The notes under the pieces were generated by a model, which worked only from the letters and a program-made list of their open reading frames with translations, did not search any database and had not been told where the DNA came from. Position numbers and translations under genes: made by a program. From Streptomyces sp. NBRC 110611 (GTDB lineage: Bacteria; Actinomycetota; Actinomycetes; Streptomycetales; Streptomycetaceae), in the NCBI RefSeq assembly GCF_001590865.1, contig NZ_BBUY01000008.1, positions 124,001 through 188,000 of the forward strand: a stretch of DNA of 64,000 nt. Reading direction: 5' to 3'. Position 1 is the stretch's first letter, and every line of letters begins with the position of its first letter. Shown here one piece after another: positions 55,149-63,717 of this stretch.

Positions 55149-55337
55149 TCAAGTCTCGTCGTCGTAACGGTACTGCTGCTCCTCGCGCAGTTCGTCCATC
55201 GGGTCCGGTGCGGTCCGACTACGGCCCTGCCCCTGGGGCCGCCGGCCCTGACCGCGCTGCTCGGCACTCTCCCGTGCCTGCTGCGCCCGGTCCCTGAGCT
55301 CGTTGGCCTTGTCCTGGAACTGGTCCTTTATGCCCAT
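55149..55337 (-). CDS. Small hydrophilic protein of unknown function
   Basis: The 62-residue protein starts MGIKDQFQDKANELRDRAQQ, an amphipathic helix of the CsbD-like style, and continues into a Gln/Arg/Gly-rich middle and an acidic C-terminus (MDELREEQQYRYDDET). AGGAGTG is 6 nt before the ATG. Similar short proteins are numerous in Streptomyces and may be stress-linked; this is not established. Confidence 0.7.
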   Translation of the reverse strand: MGIKDQFQDKANELRDRAQQARESAEQRGQGRRPQGQGRSRTAPDPMDELREEQQYRYDDET

Positions 55338-55412
55338 GCTGTTCACTCCTAGTGAGGTGTGGGGGTTGGGCCTCGACCAGCGTGACACGCCCGAACATCG
55401 CTCGCACTTCGA

Positions 55413-56387
55413 TCACGGATGGATACCGTCCGTGACGCCGCCCTTGTGTGCCGCGGCGCGTGCCCTTTCGTCCGCCTCCCCGCCCGCGCCGATCAGGCCG
55501 ATCCGCACTCCGTCCAGCCGGTCGCCGAACCGCCGCATCTCGCGCCGGCCCACCGTCCCGATGAGCGCCGGCAGACAGCCCCGCAGGGACTGCATCCCGC
55601 GCAGCCAGCCCTGCCCGTAGACATGCGCGGAGCGGCGCTCGATGCCCGCGACGAGCCGGTCGACCGCGGGACCCAGCGGATAGGTCTTGTTCGACGGCCA
55701 GGGCAGCCGGGCGCGCAGCTCGCGAAAGGTGTCGTCCCGGTCGGCGCCGCGCACCATGTCGGTGTCGGTCCAGCTCAGATAGCCGACGCCGACCCGTACG
55801 CCCCGGTGGCCGACCTCCGCACGCAGGCTGTGCGCGAACGCCTCGACGCCTGACTTGGAAGCGCAGTACGCGGTGAGCATCGGCGCCGGGGTGAGCGCGG
55901 CGAGCGAGGCTATCTGGAGGAAGTAGCCACGGGATTCCATCAGTACGGGCAGGAAGGCTCGCCCGGTGACCGCGCTGCCGATCAGATTGACCTCGATGAC
56001 CCGATTCCAGGCGACCGGATCGGAGTCGGCGAACAGGCCGCCGGACGCCACCCCGGCGTTGGCGACGACCACATCGACCTTCCCGAAGCGGTCCTTGACC
56101 TCGCCCGCGACCTGGGTCATCGCCGCGTGGTCGGTGACGTCGGCGGGCCAGTGGTGCGCCGGCCCGTGGAGTGCGGCGGCCACGCTCTTCAGTTCGTCCG
56201 GCTCCAGGCCGACCAGTGCCAGGGTCACACCGCGCGCCGACAACTTACGGGCCAGCAGCGCACCGACACCGCGCGCCGCGCCGGTGACGACGATGACCTG
56301 CCCGGCCAAGCTCCTGCCCCTGGGCCCTCCGGCCCCTATGACCCCTCGGGCTCTCCTGGCCCCTCCTCCGCTCCCTCGCTCGCTCAC
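55413..56387 (-). CDS. Short-chain dehydrogenase of the BVMO operon
   Basis: The 324-residue SDR has IVVTGAARGVGALLARKLSA, NAGVASGGLF, IASLAAL (Ser) and the catalytic TAYCASKSGVEAF (YxxxK). The C-terminus is longer than a minimal SDR and ends with a conserved helix RREMRRFGDRLDG. The GTG overlaps the preceding hydrolase stop by 4 bp. It is the third gene of the monooxygenase-hydrolase-SDR operon and probably oxidises or reduces an alcohol/ketone in the same pathway. Confidence 0.92.
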   Translation of the reverse strand: MSERGSGGGARRARGVIGAGGPRGRSLAGQVIVVTGAARGVGALLARKLSARGVTLALVGLEPDELKSVAAALHGPAHHWPADVTDHAAMTQVAGEVKDRFGKVDVVVANAGVASGGLFADSDPVAWNRVIEVNLIGSAVTGRAFLPVLMESRGYFLQIASLAALTPAPMLTAYCASKSGVEAFAHSLRAEVGHRGVRVGVGYLSWTDTDMVRGADRDDTFRELRARLPWPSNKTYPLGPAVDRLVAGIERRSAHVYGQGWLRGMQSLRGCLPALIGTVGRREMRRFGDRLDGVRIGLIGAGGEADERARAAAHKGGVTDGIHP

Positions 56388-57367
56388 GCCGTCTTCCCCC
56401 TCTGCTCCGCTGCCGTCTCCTGCTGCCGCGCCTGCTGTTCCCGGTGCTCCTGCCGCTCCAGGTGGTCCTGTACGAGGGCGCGCAGCCGGCCGGCGACCGT
56501 GTCCGGCGCCTCGATCGGCGTCATATGGCCCAGCCCCGGCAGTTCGGTCAGGTCCCGGCAGTCGGGGAGCACGGAGGCCAGCCGGCGGGCGTGCACCAGT
56601 GGCGTCAGCCGGTCCGCGGTCCCCGCGATGACCGCGGCCGGCATCGTCAGCTTGCCCGCCCCACCGGTCAGTTCGAGGCCGTACAGGACCTTGCCCCAGT
56701 GCGCCCGTACGCCCGTCGGGCAGGCGTGCACGATACGGGCGCAGGCCTCGACCTGCTCGGGGGTGGAACCGGCGCCCATCGTGGCGTACTTGAGCGCGCG
56801 CTTGGTGAGCGACGATACGGGGCCGAGCGGGGTACGCGAGTGCAGCAGCAGCCAGTGTGCCTGGCGCCGGGCGGCCGGGCTCCGGAAGGGGAAGACCCGG
56901 GCCTCTGCGGCGAGTTCGGTGGGGCCGGTGCTGCACAGCAGCACGGCGGCCGCCCGTTCGTGCAGCTGTGACCGCCCGGCGGCAGCCATGATCGTCATGC
57001 CGCCCATGGAGTGGCCGCCCACCACGGTGCGTTCGCCGGGCTCAAGGGTCCGCTCCAGTACGGCGATCAGGTCGTCGGCGAGTGCATGGGTGCTGTGGCC
57101 GGCGGGCCGGACCGCCGGGCTGCGCCCGTGTCCCCGCTGGTCATAGACGATGACCTTGTGGTCGGCGGACAGGTCGCGGACGACCGGGGCCCAGAAGGCG
57201 GTCGAGCAGGTCCAGCCGTGGGCCAGCACGATGGCCGGGGCGTGTTCGGGGCCGTGGATCTCGGTGTAGATCCGGGCGCCGTCGGCGGAGGTGACGGTCA
57301 TCGTCGTACGCGGCACCGGCGGGGCGTACGGACCGCTGGTGACGTGACCGGGACGGCTGCTGCTCAT
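56384..57367 (-). CDS. Alpha/beta hydrolase of the BVMO operon
   Basis: The 327-residue hydrolase has VLAHGWTCSTAFWAPVVRDL, YDQRGHGRSP, VVGGHSMGGMTIMAAAG (nucleophile Ser in GHSMG), GTADRLTPLVHAR (Asp) and ELPGLGHMTPIEAP (His). It overlaps the SDR by 4 bp and the monooxygenase by 4 bp (ATGA), so all three are coupled. A likely role is hydrolysis of the ester or lactone made by the monooxygenase. The C-terminal ~25 residues are Glu/Gln/Arg-rich. Confidence 0.92.
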   Translation of the reverse strand: MSSSRPGHVTSGPYAPPVPRTTMTVTSADGARIYTEIHGPEHAPAIVLAHGWTCSTAFWAPVVRDLSADHKVIVYDQRGHGRSPAVRPAGHSTHALADDLIAVLERTLEPGERTVVGGHSMGGMTIMAAAGRSQLHERAAAVLLCSTGPTELAAEARVFPFRSPAARRQAHWLLLHSRTPLGPVSSLTKRALKYATMGAGSTPEQVEACARIVHACPTGVRAHWGKVLYGLELTGGAGKLTMPAAVIAGTADRLTPLVHARRLASVLPDCRDLTELPGLGHMTPIEAPDTVAGRLRALVQDHLERQEHREQQARQQETAAEQRGKTA

Positions 57368-58959
57368 GCGCTCGCCTCCGTACGTGCACCACCGGTCGCC
57401 GCCCCCACTGCCGTACCGGTCTCGGTACCGGTCGCGGTGGCCGGACCCGCTGTTGCGCCGGCCGGCCGCAGTACCTCGTACTCCGCGAGGTCGACCCGTC
57501 GCGTCACCTTCCTGAACTCCGCTGTGGTGCCCGGCCAGACGGTGGTGTTCCGCCCCTTGGCGTCCAGGTACCAGCTGTCGCAGCCGCCGGTGTTCCACAC
57601 CGTCCGCGCCATCCGTCGCTGAATCTTCCGCGTCCATTCGTCCACCGCGGACTGCCGTGCATTCAAGGCGATCTTCCCTCCCAGAATGTCCAACTGCCGT
57701 AGGAAATCCACCATGTAATTCAGCTGCGACTCGATCATCAGGATCATCGAGCTGTTCCCCAGCCCGGTGTTGGGACCGATGATGGTCAGGAAATTCGGGA
57801 ATCCGGCCGCGCTGGAGCCGCGCAGCGCAGCCATTCCGTCCTTCCACTCCTGCGCCAGCGTCGTCCCGTTGACCCCCGTGACGCGCTCCCCGATCGGCAT
57901 GTCCGTCACACGGAAGCCGGTGCCGAAGACGATCGCGTCGGCCTCGGCCGTACTTCCGTCCGCACCCACAAGCGTGCTGCCCCGCACCTCCTTCAGCCCG
58001 GCCGGTACAAGGTCCACATTCGGCCGGGCCAATGCCGGATAGTAGGTATTGGAGAGCAGAATGCGTTTGCATCCGATGCGGTAGTCCGGCGTCAGCGCGC
58101 TCCGGAGGGCCGGATCCTTGATGGCCTTCCTCATGTGCTGCTTCGCCAGGAACTGGATCAGTCCCAGCTCTCCGGGCCGCTTGGTGAAGGCGCTGACCTG
58201 CATCTCCCTGATGCCCCACAGCAGCCCACGGCGAGCGGCGCGGGTGGCCGGCACCCTGCTGTGCAGCCACTGCTCGGCCGCGGTGATACTGCGGTCGGCG
58301 CGCGGCAGCACCCACGGCGGAGTGCGCTGGAAGAGCGTGAGACGCGCCACCTCCGGCTGAATGGCGGGCACGATCTGGATCGCCGAGGCGCCCGTGCCGA
58401 TCACGGCGACGCGCTTACCGCGCAGCTCGTACGCGTGATCCCAGCGTGCCGAATGGAAGACCTTCCCGGGAAAACCGTCGATCCCCGGCACGTCCGGAGT
58501 CCTGGGATCCGACAACGGCCCGGTGGCGGACACCACCACATCCGCCGTGAGCGCGCCGGACGCCGTATCGATTTCCCACCGCAGTTCATCGCTGCTCCAC
58601 CGGAGGCTCCGTACTTCCGAGTGGAACCGGATATGCGGACGCAGCCCGAAATTGTCCGTGACCCGCTCGAGGTACGCGCGGATGTGGGGCTGCCCGGAGA
58701 AGTTCCGCGGCCACTCCGGATTCGGGGCGAAGGAGAAGGAGTACAGATGCGACGGGACGTCACACGCGCACCCCGGATAGCTGTTGTCCCGCCAGGTGCC
58801 GCCGACCGAACCGGCCCGTTCCAGGACCACGAAATCGGTGATCCCCTCCCGGCGCAGCCGTACCGCCGCCCCCAGGCCGCCGAAGCCCGATCCGATCACC
58901 GCCACCCGCACATGCCAACGACCGCTTTGCCTACGACCGCTACGTTCGCGCCCGGCCAT
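57364..58959 (-). CDS. Baeyer-Villiger type flavin monooxygenase
   Basis: The 531-residue enzyme has two dinucleotide folds (VAVIGSGFGGLGAAV and VAVIGTGASAIQIVP) and the BVMO fingerprint GKVFHSARWDHAYEL (FxGxxxHxxxW type), plus NSYPGCACDVPSHLYSFSF near the FAD. It inserts oxygen next to a ketone, using NADPH. The ATG at 58959 has GGGAGG 8 nt upstream; a longer start reaches into the MerR promoter region. It resembles MymA of Mycobacterium, which lies in a comparable monooxygenase/esterase/SDR operon. It ends in a short Thr/Ala/Gly tail. Confidence 0.93.
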   Translation of the reverse strand: MAGRERSGRRQSGRWHVRVAVIGSGFGGLGAAVRLRREGITDFVVLERAGSVGGTWRDNSYPGCACDVPSHLYSFSFAPNPEWPRNFSGQPHIRAYLERVTDNFGLRPHIRFHSEVRSLRWSSDELRWEIDTASGALTADVVVSATGPLSDPRTPDVPGIDGFPGKVFHSARWDHAYELRGKRVAVIGTGASAIQIVPAIQPEVARLTLFQRTPPWVLPRADRSITAAEQWLHSRVPATRAARRGLLWGIREMQVSAFTKRPGELGLIQFLAKQHMRKAIKDPALRSALTPDYRIGCKRILLSNTYYPALARPNVDLVPAGLKEVRGSTLVGADGSTAEADAIVFGTGFRVTDMPIGERVTGVNGTTLAQEWKDGMAALRGSSAAGFPNFLTIIGPNTGLGNSSMILMIESQLNYMVDFLRQLDILGGKIALNARQSAVDEWTRKIQRRMARTVWNTGGCDSWYLDAKGRNTTVWPGTTAEFRKVTRRVDLAEYEVLRPAGATAGPATATGTETGTAVGAATGGARTEASA

Positions 58960-58999
58960 CCGCCGCCTCCCGAGTCCGACGTCCGCCTCTCGCCAACCA

Positions 59000-59017
59000 T
59001 GCCAGCAATCACTGGCA
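59000..59017. promoter_or_regulatory. Inverted repeat between the BVMO operon and merR-type gene
   Basis: TGCCAG-caatca-CTGGCA is a perfect 6-bp dyad with a 6-nt spacer, 41 bp upstream of the monooxygenase start, in the divergent promoter region. It is a candidate site for the MerR-type regulator. Confidence 0.45.
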
Positions 59018-59150
59018 CGATCGAGCACACTGGGAGGGTAGGACAGCCGCGTACCGAGCGGTAGGGGTCGGGCGGCAGGAAGTTACCGCCGGTCGCACCC
59101 CGGCCCGGCGCCACATCCCCGGCGTCACACCTCCGGCATAGGCTGGCCCC

Positions 59151-60020
59151 GTGGCAGCGAACGAGACCTCGAGCGAGCATTCCGGGAACGAGACCTCCCG
59201 TGAGCACTCCACGGACGAGGCCGGACAGCGGCGGCCCCGGCAAGACGGCCGCCCCACACGCGAATTCCGCATGGCCGAGCTGGCCGAGGAAGCCGGGATC
59301 ACGGTCCGCACGCTGCGCTTCTACCGCGAGCGCAAACTCATCCCGCCACCGCGCCGCGAGGGCCGGATCGCCTGGTACAACGAGCACCACCTGGCCCGGC
59401 TCCGCACCATAGGCGCCCTCCTGGAGCGCGGCCACACCCTCGGCGGTATCGCCGACCTCCTCTCCGCCTTCGAAGCGGGCCGCGATGTGGGCGAACTCCT
59501 CGGCCTGCAAGGCGACTTGCAGAGCCCCCTGCTCCCTCCCTGGTCCGAGGAGACCCCCGTGCGCCTCACCCCGGAACAGCTCGTCGACCACTTCAGCAGG
59601 GACATCACCCCGGAGAACCTCAGCACGTCCTTCGATATCGGCTATCTCGCCATCGACGGGGACGAGTTCGTCCACATCAGCCGCCGCCTCCTGGACGCCT
59701 CCGCCGAACTCGTCAACAGCGGCATCCCCCTGGCCGCCGTCCTGGAGGCCGGCCGCAGAGTCCGTGCCCACGCCGACGCCCTCGCCGACCTCTTCACCAC
59801 CCTCATCCGCACCCACCTCCTCGCCGACGTCCTGGACCACGCCGCCCCGGGCCCGGGCACCGCCCAGGACCTGGACCGAATAGCCCGCACCATCGAAGGC
59901 CTCCGCCCCCTCTCCAAGGGCGTGGTGGAGGCCGAACTCTCCATGGCCATGGACCGCCGGATCCGGGCCGAACTGGAGGGCCGGCTACGGCGGAAGGGGC
60001 AGGACGGGGAAGACCGCTGA
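59151..60020 (+). CDS. MerR-family regulator
   Basis: The 289-residue protein has a ~38-residue disordered charged N-terminus, then the MerR domain EFRMAELAEEAGITVRTLRF and YRERKLIPPPRREGRIAWYN with a second helix-turn-helix wing. The C-terminal ~190 residues are an alpha-helical, Leu-rich ligand or oligomerisation domain of actinobacterial type. It is divergent from the BVMO operon, which it probably controls. It starts with a GTG at 59151. The ligand is unknown. Confidence 0.88.
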   Translation: MAANETSSEHSGNETSREHSTDEAGQRRPRQDGRPTREFRMAELAEEAGITVRTLRFYRERKLIPPPRREGRIAWYNEHHLARLRTIGALLERGHTLGGIADLLSAFEAGRDVGELLGLQGDLQSPLLPPWSEETPVRLTPEQLVDHFSRDITPENLSTSFDIGYLAIDGDEFVHISRRLLDASAELVNSGIPLAAVLEAGRRVRAHADALADLFTTLIRTHLLADVLDHAAPGPGTAQDLDRIARTIEGLRPLSKGVVEAELSMAMDRRIRAELEGRLRRKGQDGEDR

Positions 60021-60032
60021 CCCTATGGCTCG

Positions 60033-60836
60033 CTACAGCCCGTACGCCACAGTCACGGGAGCATGATCGGACCACCGCTGGTCATAGCTCGCCGCCCGCT
60101 CGACGTACGCCTTCACCGCGCGCCCCGCCAGCCCCGGCGTGGCCATCTGGTAGTCGATTCGCCAGCCCGCGTCATTGTCGAAGGCGCGGCCCCGGTACGA
60201 CCACCAGGAGTAGGGGCCCTCGGTGTCGGGGTGGAGGGTGCGGACGACGTCCACATAGCCGCCGCGGGTCTCGCCGAGGACCTCCGTGAGCCAGGCGCGT
60301 TCCTCGGGGAGGAAGCCGGACTTCTTCCGGTTGGCCTTCCAGTTCTTGAGGTCGGCCTCCTGGTGGGCGATGTTCCAGTCGCCACAGACCACGACCTCCC
60401 GGCCGTCCGCCGCGGCGCGCTCGCGGAGGCCGATGAGGTACGGGAGGAACTCCGCCATGAAGCGTTCCTTCTCGTCCTGGCGCTCGGTGCCCACCTCGCC
60501 GGAGGGAAGGTAGAGGCTGGCCACGGTCACCCCGGGCAGGTCGGCCTCCACGTAGCGGCCGCTGTCGTCGAACTCCGACGAGCCGAAGCCGATCCGGACG
60601 CGGTCCGGTTCACGGCGGGTGTAGAGGGAGACACCGGCCCGGCCCTTGGCCGCCGCCGGGGCGTGCACGGTGTACCAGCCCGCGGGCTCCCGCACCTCCT
60701 CCGGAAGCTGGGCGGCCTCGGCCCGTACCTCCTGCAGGCACAGCACATCGGCCGCGGTCTCCGCCAGCCACGGGACGAAGCCCTTCTTGGCCGCGGCGCG
60801 CAGCCCGTTCACATTCGCAGAGGTCACGGTGAGCAT
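60033..60836 (-). CDS. xthA: Exodeoxyribonuclease III
   Basis: The 267-residue AP endonuclease/3'-5' exonuclease has MLTVTSANVNGLRAAAKKGF, LCLQEVRAE (metal Glu), VCGDWNIAHQEADLKNWKAN (catalytic Asp-Asn) and the C-terminal DYQMATPG and WSDHAPVTVAY (SDHAPV, catalytic His). It acts in base-excision repair. The ATG at 60836 starts right at the conserved strand. Convergent with merR (12-bp gap) and divergent from the GNAT gene. Confidence 0.96.
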   Translation of the reverse strand: MLTVTSANVNGLRAAAKKGFVPWLAETAADVLCLQEVRAEAAQLPEEVREPAGWYTVHAPAAAKGRAGVSLYTRREPDRVRIGFGSSEFDDSGRYVEADLPGVTVASLYLPSGEVGTERQDEKERFMAEFLPYLIGLRERAAADGREVVVCGDWNIAHQEADLKNWKANRKKSGFLPEERAWLTEVLGETRGGYVDVVRTLHPDTEGPYSWWSYRGRAFDNDAGWRIDYQMATPGLAGRAVKAYVERAASYDQRWSDHAPVTVAYGL

Positions 60837-60943
60837 CCGGGCACCATACCCATGCCCGGCAGCTGATCGCCTTGTCGTGATCGCGTTCTCGTCCGTTCCG
60901 GCCGGCATTCGTTCCCTCGCGGGATTCCCGTACGCTTCGCGGA

Positions 60944-61483
60944 ATGGAGACTCGCGCTGGCAAGATCACGATACGGCCGGTCCGGTACGACCACCCCGAC
61001 GCGGTCCGGCTCGACGGCCTGGTCCAGCAGGAGTACGTCCGCCGCTACGGCGGCGAGGGCGATATGACGCCCCTGGACCCGGAGATGTTCACCCCGCCGA
61101 ACGGTACGTATCTGATCGCGTACGAGGACGGGCGGGCGCTGGCCACCGGGGGCTGGCGGGCCCACGACGTCGCCGCCGACGGATACGCGGCCGGGGACGC
61201 CGAGGTGAAGCGGATGTTCGTGCTCCCGGAGGCACGCGGGCGGGGACTGGCACGGCGGATCCTGGCCGCGCTGGAGGCGGACGCGCAGGCCGCGGGCCGC
61301 TCCCGGATGGTGCTGTCGACGGGCAGTGAGCAGCCGGAGGCGCTGGAGCTGTACGCGTCCAGCGGGTACGCACTGGTGGAGAAGGCCGAGAAGTTCGGTC
61401 ACTACCGGGCGTACGAGGGCAGTCGCTGCATGGTGAAGCCGCTGGCCGAGGCCGCCACCGCCGCCGGCACCTGCTCTGTTTGA
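60944..61483 (+). CDS. GNAT-family N-acetyltransferase
   Basis: The 179-residue protein has the acetyl-CoA loop AEVKRMFVLPEARGRGLARR and the fold's YLIAYEDGRALATGGWRAHD and SSGYALVEKAEKFGHY. The substrate is not predictable. The ATG at 60944 begins METRAGKITIRPVRYDHPDA. The stop lies in a 21-bp tandem duplication. It precedes an ABC operon, from which it is separated by ~95 bp. Confidence 0.92.
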   Translation: METRAGKITIRPVRYDHPDAVRLDGLVQQEYVRRYGGEGDMTPLDPEMFTPPNGTYLIAYEDGRALATGGWRAHDVAADGYAAGDAEVKRMFVLPEARGRGLARRILAALEADAQAAGRSRMVLSTGSEQPEALELYASSGYALVEKAEKFGHYRAYEGSRCMVKPLAEAATAAGTCSV

Positions 61484-61515
61484 CGGGTCTCCCACTCTGT
61501 TTGACAGCTCTCCTG
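61474..61515. repeat. 21-bp tandem duplication spanning a stop codon
   Basis: CTCTGTTTGACGGGTCTCCCA and CTCTGTTTGACAGCTCTCCTG adjoin. The TGA (61481-61483) of the GNAT gene is repeated in the same frame 21 bp later. Confidence 0.85.
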
Positions 61516-61578
61516 GCCGCTCTCCATACTCATTCCACTAATGAACTAGCTAAATAGATCGTCTAAGGGGGGATCCGG
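61516..61578 (+). promoter_or_regulatory. AT-rich promoter region of the ABC/GntR operon
   Basis: Unusually AT-rich for this genome, with CACTAATGAACTAGCTAAAT and TAGATCGTCTAAGG just before the start. GntR/YtrA-type regulators commonly bind TA-rich dyads here, and a GntR gene is third in the operon. No clear dyad could be fixed. Confidence 0.45.
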
Positions 61579-62535
61579 ATGAGCGACGACCCGAGCCAGA
61601 GCCGGAGCCGGAGTCAGGGCTCAAGCCCGAGCCCGTGGGCCATCGAGGCCGAAGGACTGGGGAAGCGCTACCGTCGCACCTGGGCGCTGCGGGACTGCTC
61701 CTTCCGGCTCCCCGCCGGCCATATCTGTGCGCTCGTCGGCCCGAACGGCGCGGGCAAGAGCACCTTCCTCGGCGCCGCGACGCGGCTGGTACAGCCGACC
61801 GCCGGAACCCTGAAGCTGTTCGGCGTCCCGGTCAGCGACCCGGCCGTCCTGGAACGGGTCGCCTTCCTCGCCCAGGACAAGCCGCTCTACCCCCGCTTCA
61901 CGGTCGCCGAGACCCTGCGGCTGGGCCGCGAGCTGAACCCGCGCTGGGACCAGGCGCTGGCCGAGCGGATCGTACGGTCCGGAAACGTGCCGCTCACCGC
62001 CCGGACCGGCACCCTCTCGGGCGGCCAGCGCACCCGTGTCGCCTTCGCCCTCGCCTTCGGAAAGCGGCCCGACCTGCTCCTGCTCGACGAGCCGATGTCC
62101 GATCTCGACCCGCTCGCCCGGCACGAGCTGTCCGGGCTGCTGATGGCCGAGGCCGCCGAGCACGGCACGACCGTCCTGATGTCGTCCCACGTGCTCTCCG
62201 AGCTGGAGGAGATGTGTGACTACCTCGCCGTGCTGGCCGAGGGGCGGCTGCGGATGGCGGGCCCGACCGAGCAGCTGGTGCCCGCGCACACGCTGGTGAC
62301 GGGTCTGGCCGACGGCGACGGCGACGGAGTGCCCGAGGAGCTGCGGCGGCAGCACACGATCATCGAATCCCGGGTCACCGGGCGGCAGTTCAGCGCCCTG
62401 ATCCGGCCCGGCGGACCGCTCTCCGACAGCTGGGAAGCCCTGGTACCGAGTATGGAGGAAGTCCTGTTGGCCTATCTGCGGACGCCCGGAGCCCCCGGCC
62501 TGATAGCGGACGACGCCCGGGAGGTGACGGCATGA
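61579..62535 (+). CDS. ABC transporter ATPase of the YtrA-type operon
   Basis: The 318-residue ATPase has LVGPNGAGKSTFLGAATRLV (Walker A), TLSGGQRTRVAFALAFG (signature) and LLLLDEPMSDLDPLARHE. The C-terminal region diverges from most ABC exporters. The ATG at 61579 follows AGGGGGG, a little distant. The gene overlaps the permease by 4 bp (ATGA). It is part of a two-component exporter with a GntR regulator, a layout used for antibiotic or envelope stress. Confidence 0.92.
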   Translation: MSDDPSQSRSRSQGSSPSPWAIEAEGLGKRYRRTWALRDCSFRLPAGHICALVGPNGAGKSTFLGAATRLVQPTAGTLKLFGVPVSDPAVLERVAFLAQDKPLYPRFTVAETLRLGRELNPRWDQALAERIVRSGNVPLTARTGTLSGGQRTRVAFALAFGKRPDLLLLDEPMSDLDPLARHELSGLLMAEAAEHGTTVLMSSHVLSELEEMCDYLAVLAEGRLRMAGPTEQLVPAHTLVTGLADGDGDGVPEELRRQHTIIESRVTGRQFSALIRPGGPLSDSWEALVPSMEEVLLAYLRTPGAPGLIADDAREVTA

Positions 62536-63554
62536 CGACCACCGGCGCCGCGACCACCGCTGCGACCACGACTGAGACCACGGCCGCTCCGTCCCGTACG
62601 CTCCTGCGCGGCCTGCCCTGGCTGGTCTGGCACCGGCACCGCTCGTTCCTGCGGCTCGCCCTGCTGGCCACCGTCGCGGGGTGTGCGCTCTTCGTGTACC
62701 AGCGCTTCGGCCTGATGGACTTCCTGCACGTCAAGGGCTCCTCAGCCGGCACCCAGGCCGCCTCGCACCCGGCCGACGAGCAGCTGCTCAACGAGTTCCG
62801 CAACCACTTCGGGGAGCTGATCGAGAAGAGCGCCTCCTTCCTCCAGTACGTGCCCGTCATCGCGGGCGTCTTCCTCGGCGCACCGCTGATCGCGAGCGAG
62901 CAGGAGCACGGCACCCTCAAACTGGTCAGCACCCAGTCGGCGGGCCAGGGCCGCTGGCTCGCGGTCACGCTGGCCCTGCCACTGGCCGTGGTCACGGTGT
63001 GCACCACCCTGCTGTCGGCCGCCTTCACCTGGCTGTGGGCACCGGCTCACAACCTGGCGATGGACGGCGACTGGCTGGTGGGCGGCGCCTTCGACAGCAC
63101 CGGCCCGGTCCCGGTCGCCAAGGCCCTCTTCCTGACCGCGTGCGGTATCGCCATCGGCATGCTGATCAAGCGGGTGGTGCCGGCGATGGCGGTCACCGCC
63201 CTCCTCGCCTTCGTCTTCAGCGTGATCTGGGCCGAGAAAGTACGCGACCACCTCGGCACGCTGCGCAGCCTCAGCTATCCGTACGACGCCGGCGGCCCCG
63301 ACCTGCCGCTGAGCTCCGTACGGATCGACGAATGGCTGTCCACCGCCGGCGGCAAGCTCTACGGGATCGGCACCTGCACCGGCGCCGACGGCGACGCCTG
63401 CCGGGCCAAGCTGGGCATCGTCAACCGCACGACCCAGTACTTCGACTACGGGCAGATGCCCGGAATGCAGTGGCTGGGCGCGGGGATCCTGCTGGCGCTG
63501 ACCGCCGTGGTGCTCGCATTCGTCGTGTGGTGGGCCCGTCGGCGGCCGCTCTGA
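62532..63554 (+). CDS. ABC transporter permease
   Basis: The 340-residue membrane protein has about six helices. The first follows a Thr/Ala-rich start of about 22 residues; a large extracytoplasmic part separates helices 5 and 6, with KLYGIGTCTGADGDACRAKL bearing a Cys pair. It belongs to the ABC-2 permease type and pairs with the preceding ATPase, whose stop it overlaps by 4 bp. Confidence 0.9.
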   Translation: MTTTGAATTAATTTETTAAPSRTLLRGLPWLVWHRHRSFLRLALLATVAGCALFVYQRFGLMDFLHVKGSSAGTQAASHPADEQLLNEFRNHFGELIEKSASFLQYVPVIAGVFLGAPLIASEQEHGTLKLVSTQSAGQGRWLAVTLALPLAVVTVCTTLLSAAFTWLWAPAHNLAMDGDWLVGGAFDSTGPVPVAKALFLTACGIAIGMLIKRVVPAMAVTALLAFVFSVIWAEKVRDHLGTLRSLSYPYDAGGPDLPLSSVRIDEWLSTAGGKLYGIGTCTGADGDACRAKLGIVNRTTQYFDYGQMPGMQWLGAGILLALTAVVLAFVVWWARRRPL

Positions 63555-63599
63555 ACGGCGAGCTGCGGTGCCCGCCGGGCGGCGCTTTGACACCCGGTA

Positions 63600-63634
63600 C
63601 GGGCGGCCCGATCATCGAGCGGTCGGGCCGCCCG
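63600..63634. terminator. Hairpin between the permease and GntR genes
   Basis: A 12-bp perfect stem (63600-63611 with 63623-63634) with an 11-nt loop lies 46 bp after the permease stop. It may lower expression of the downstream regulator. Confidence 0.6.
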
Positions 63635-63717
63635 GCCGCGGCGGGGACGGGCAGAGCCGTGACACCGGAAGCAGCAGAACCGAAAGCTGCAGAAACAGCA
63701 GAAACAGCAGAGAGGTG

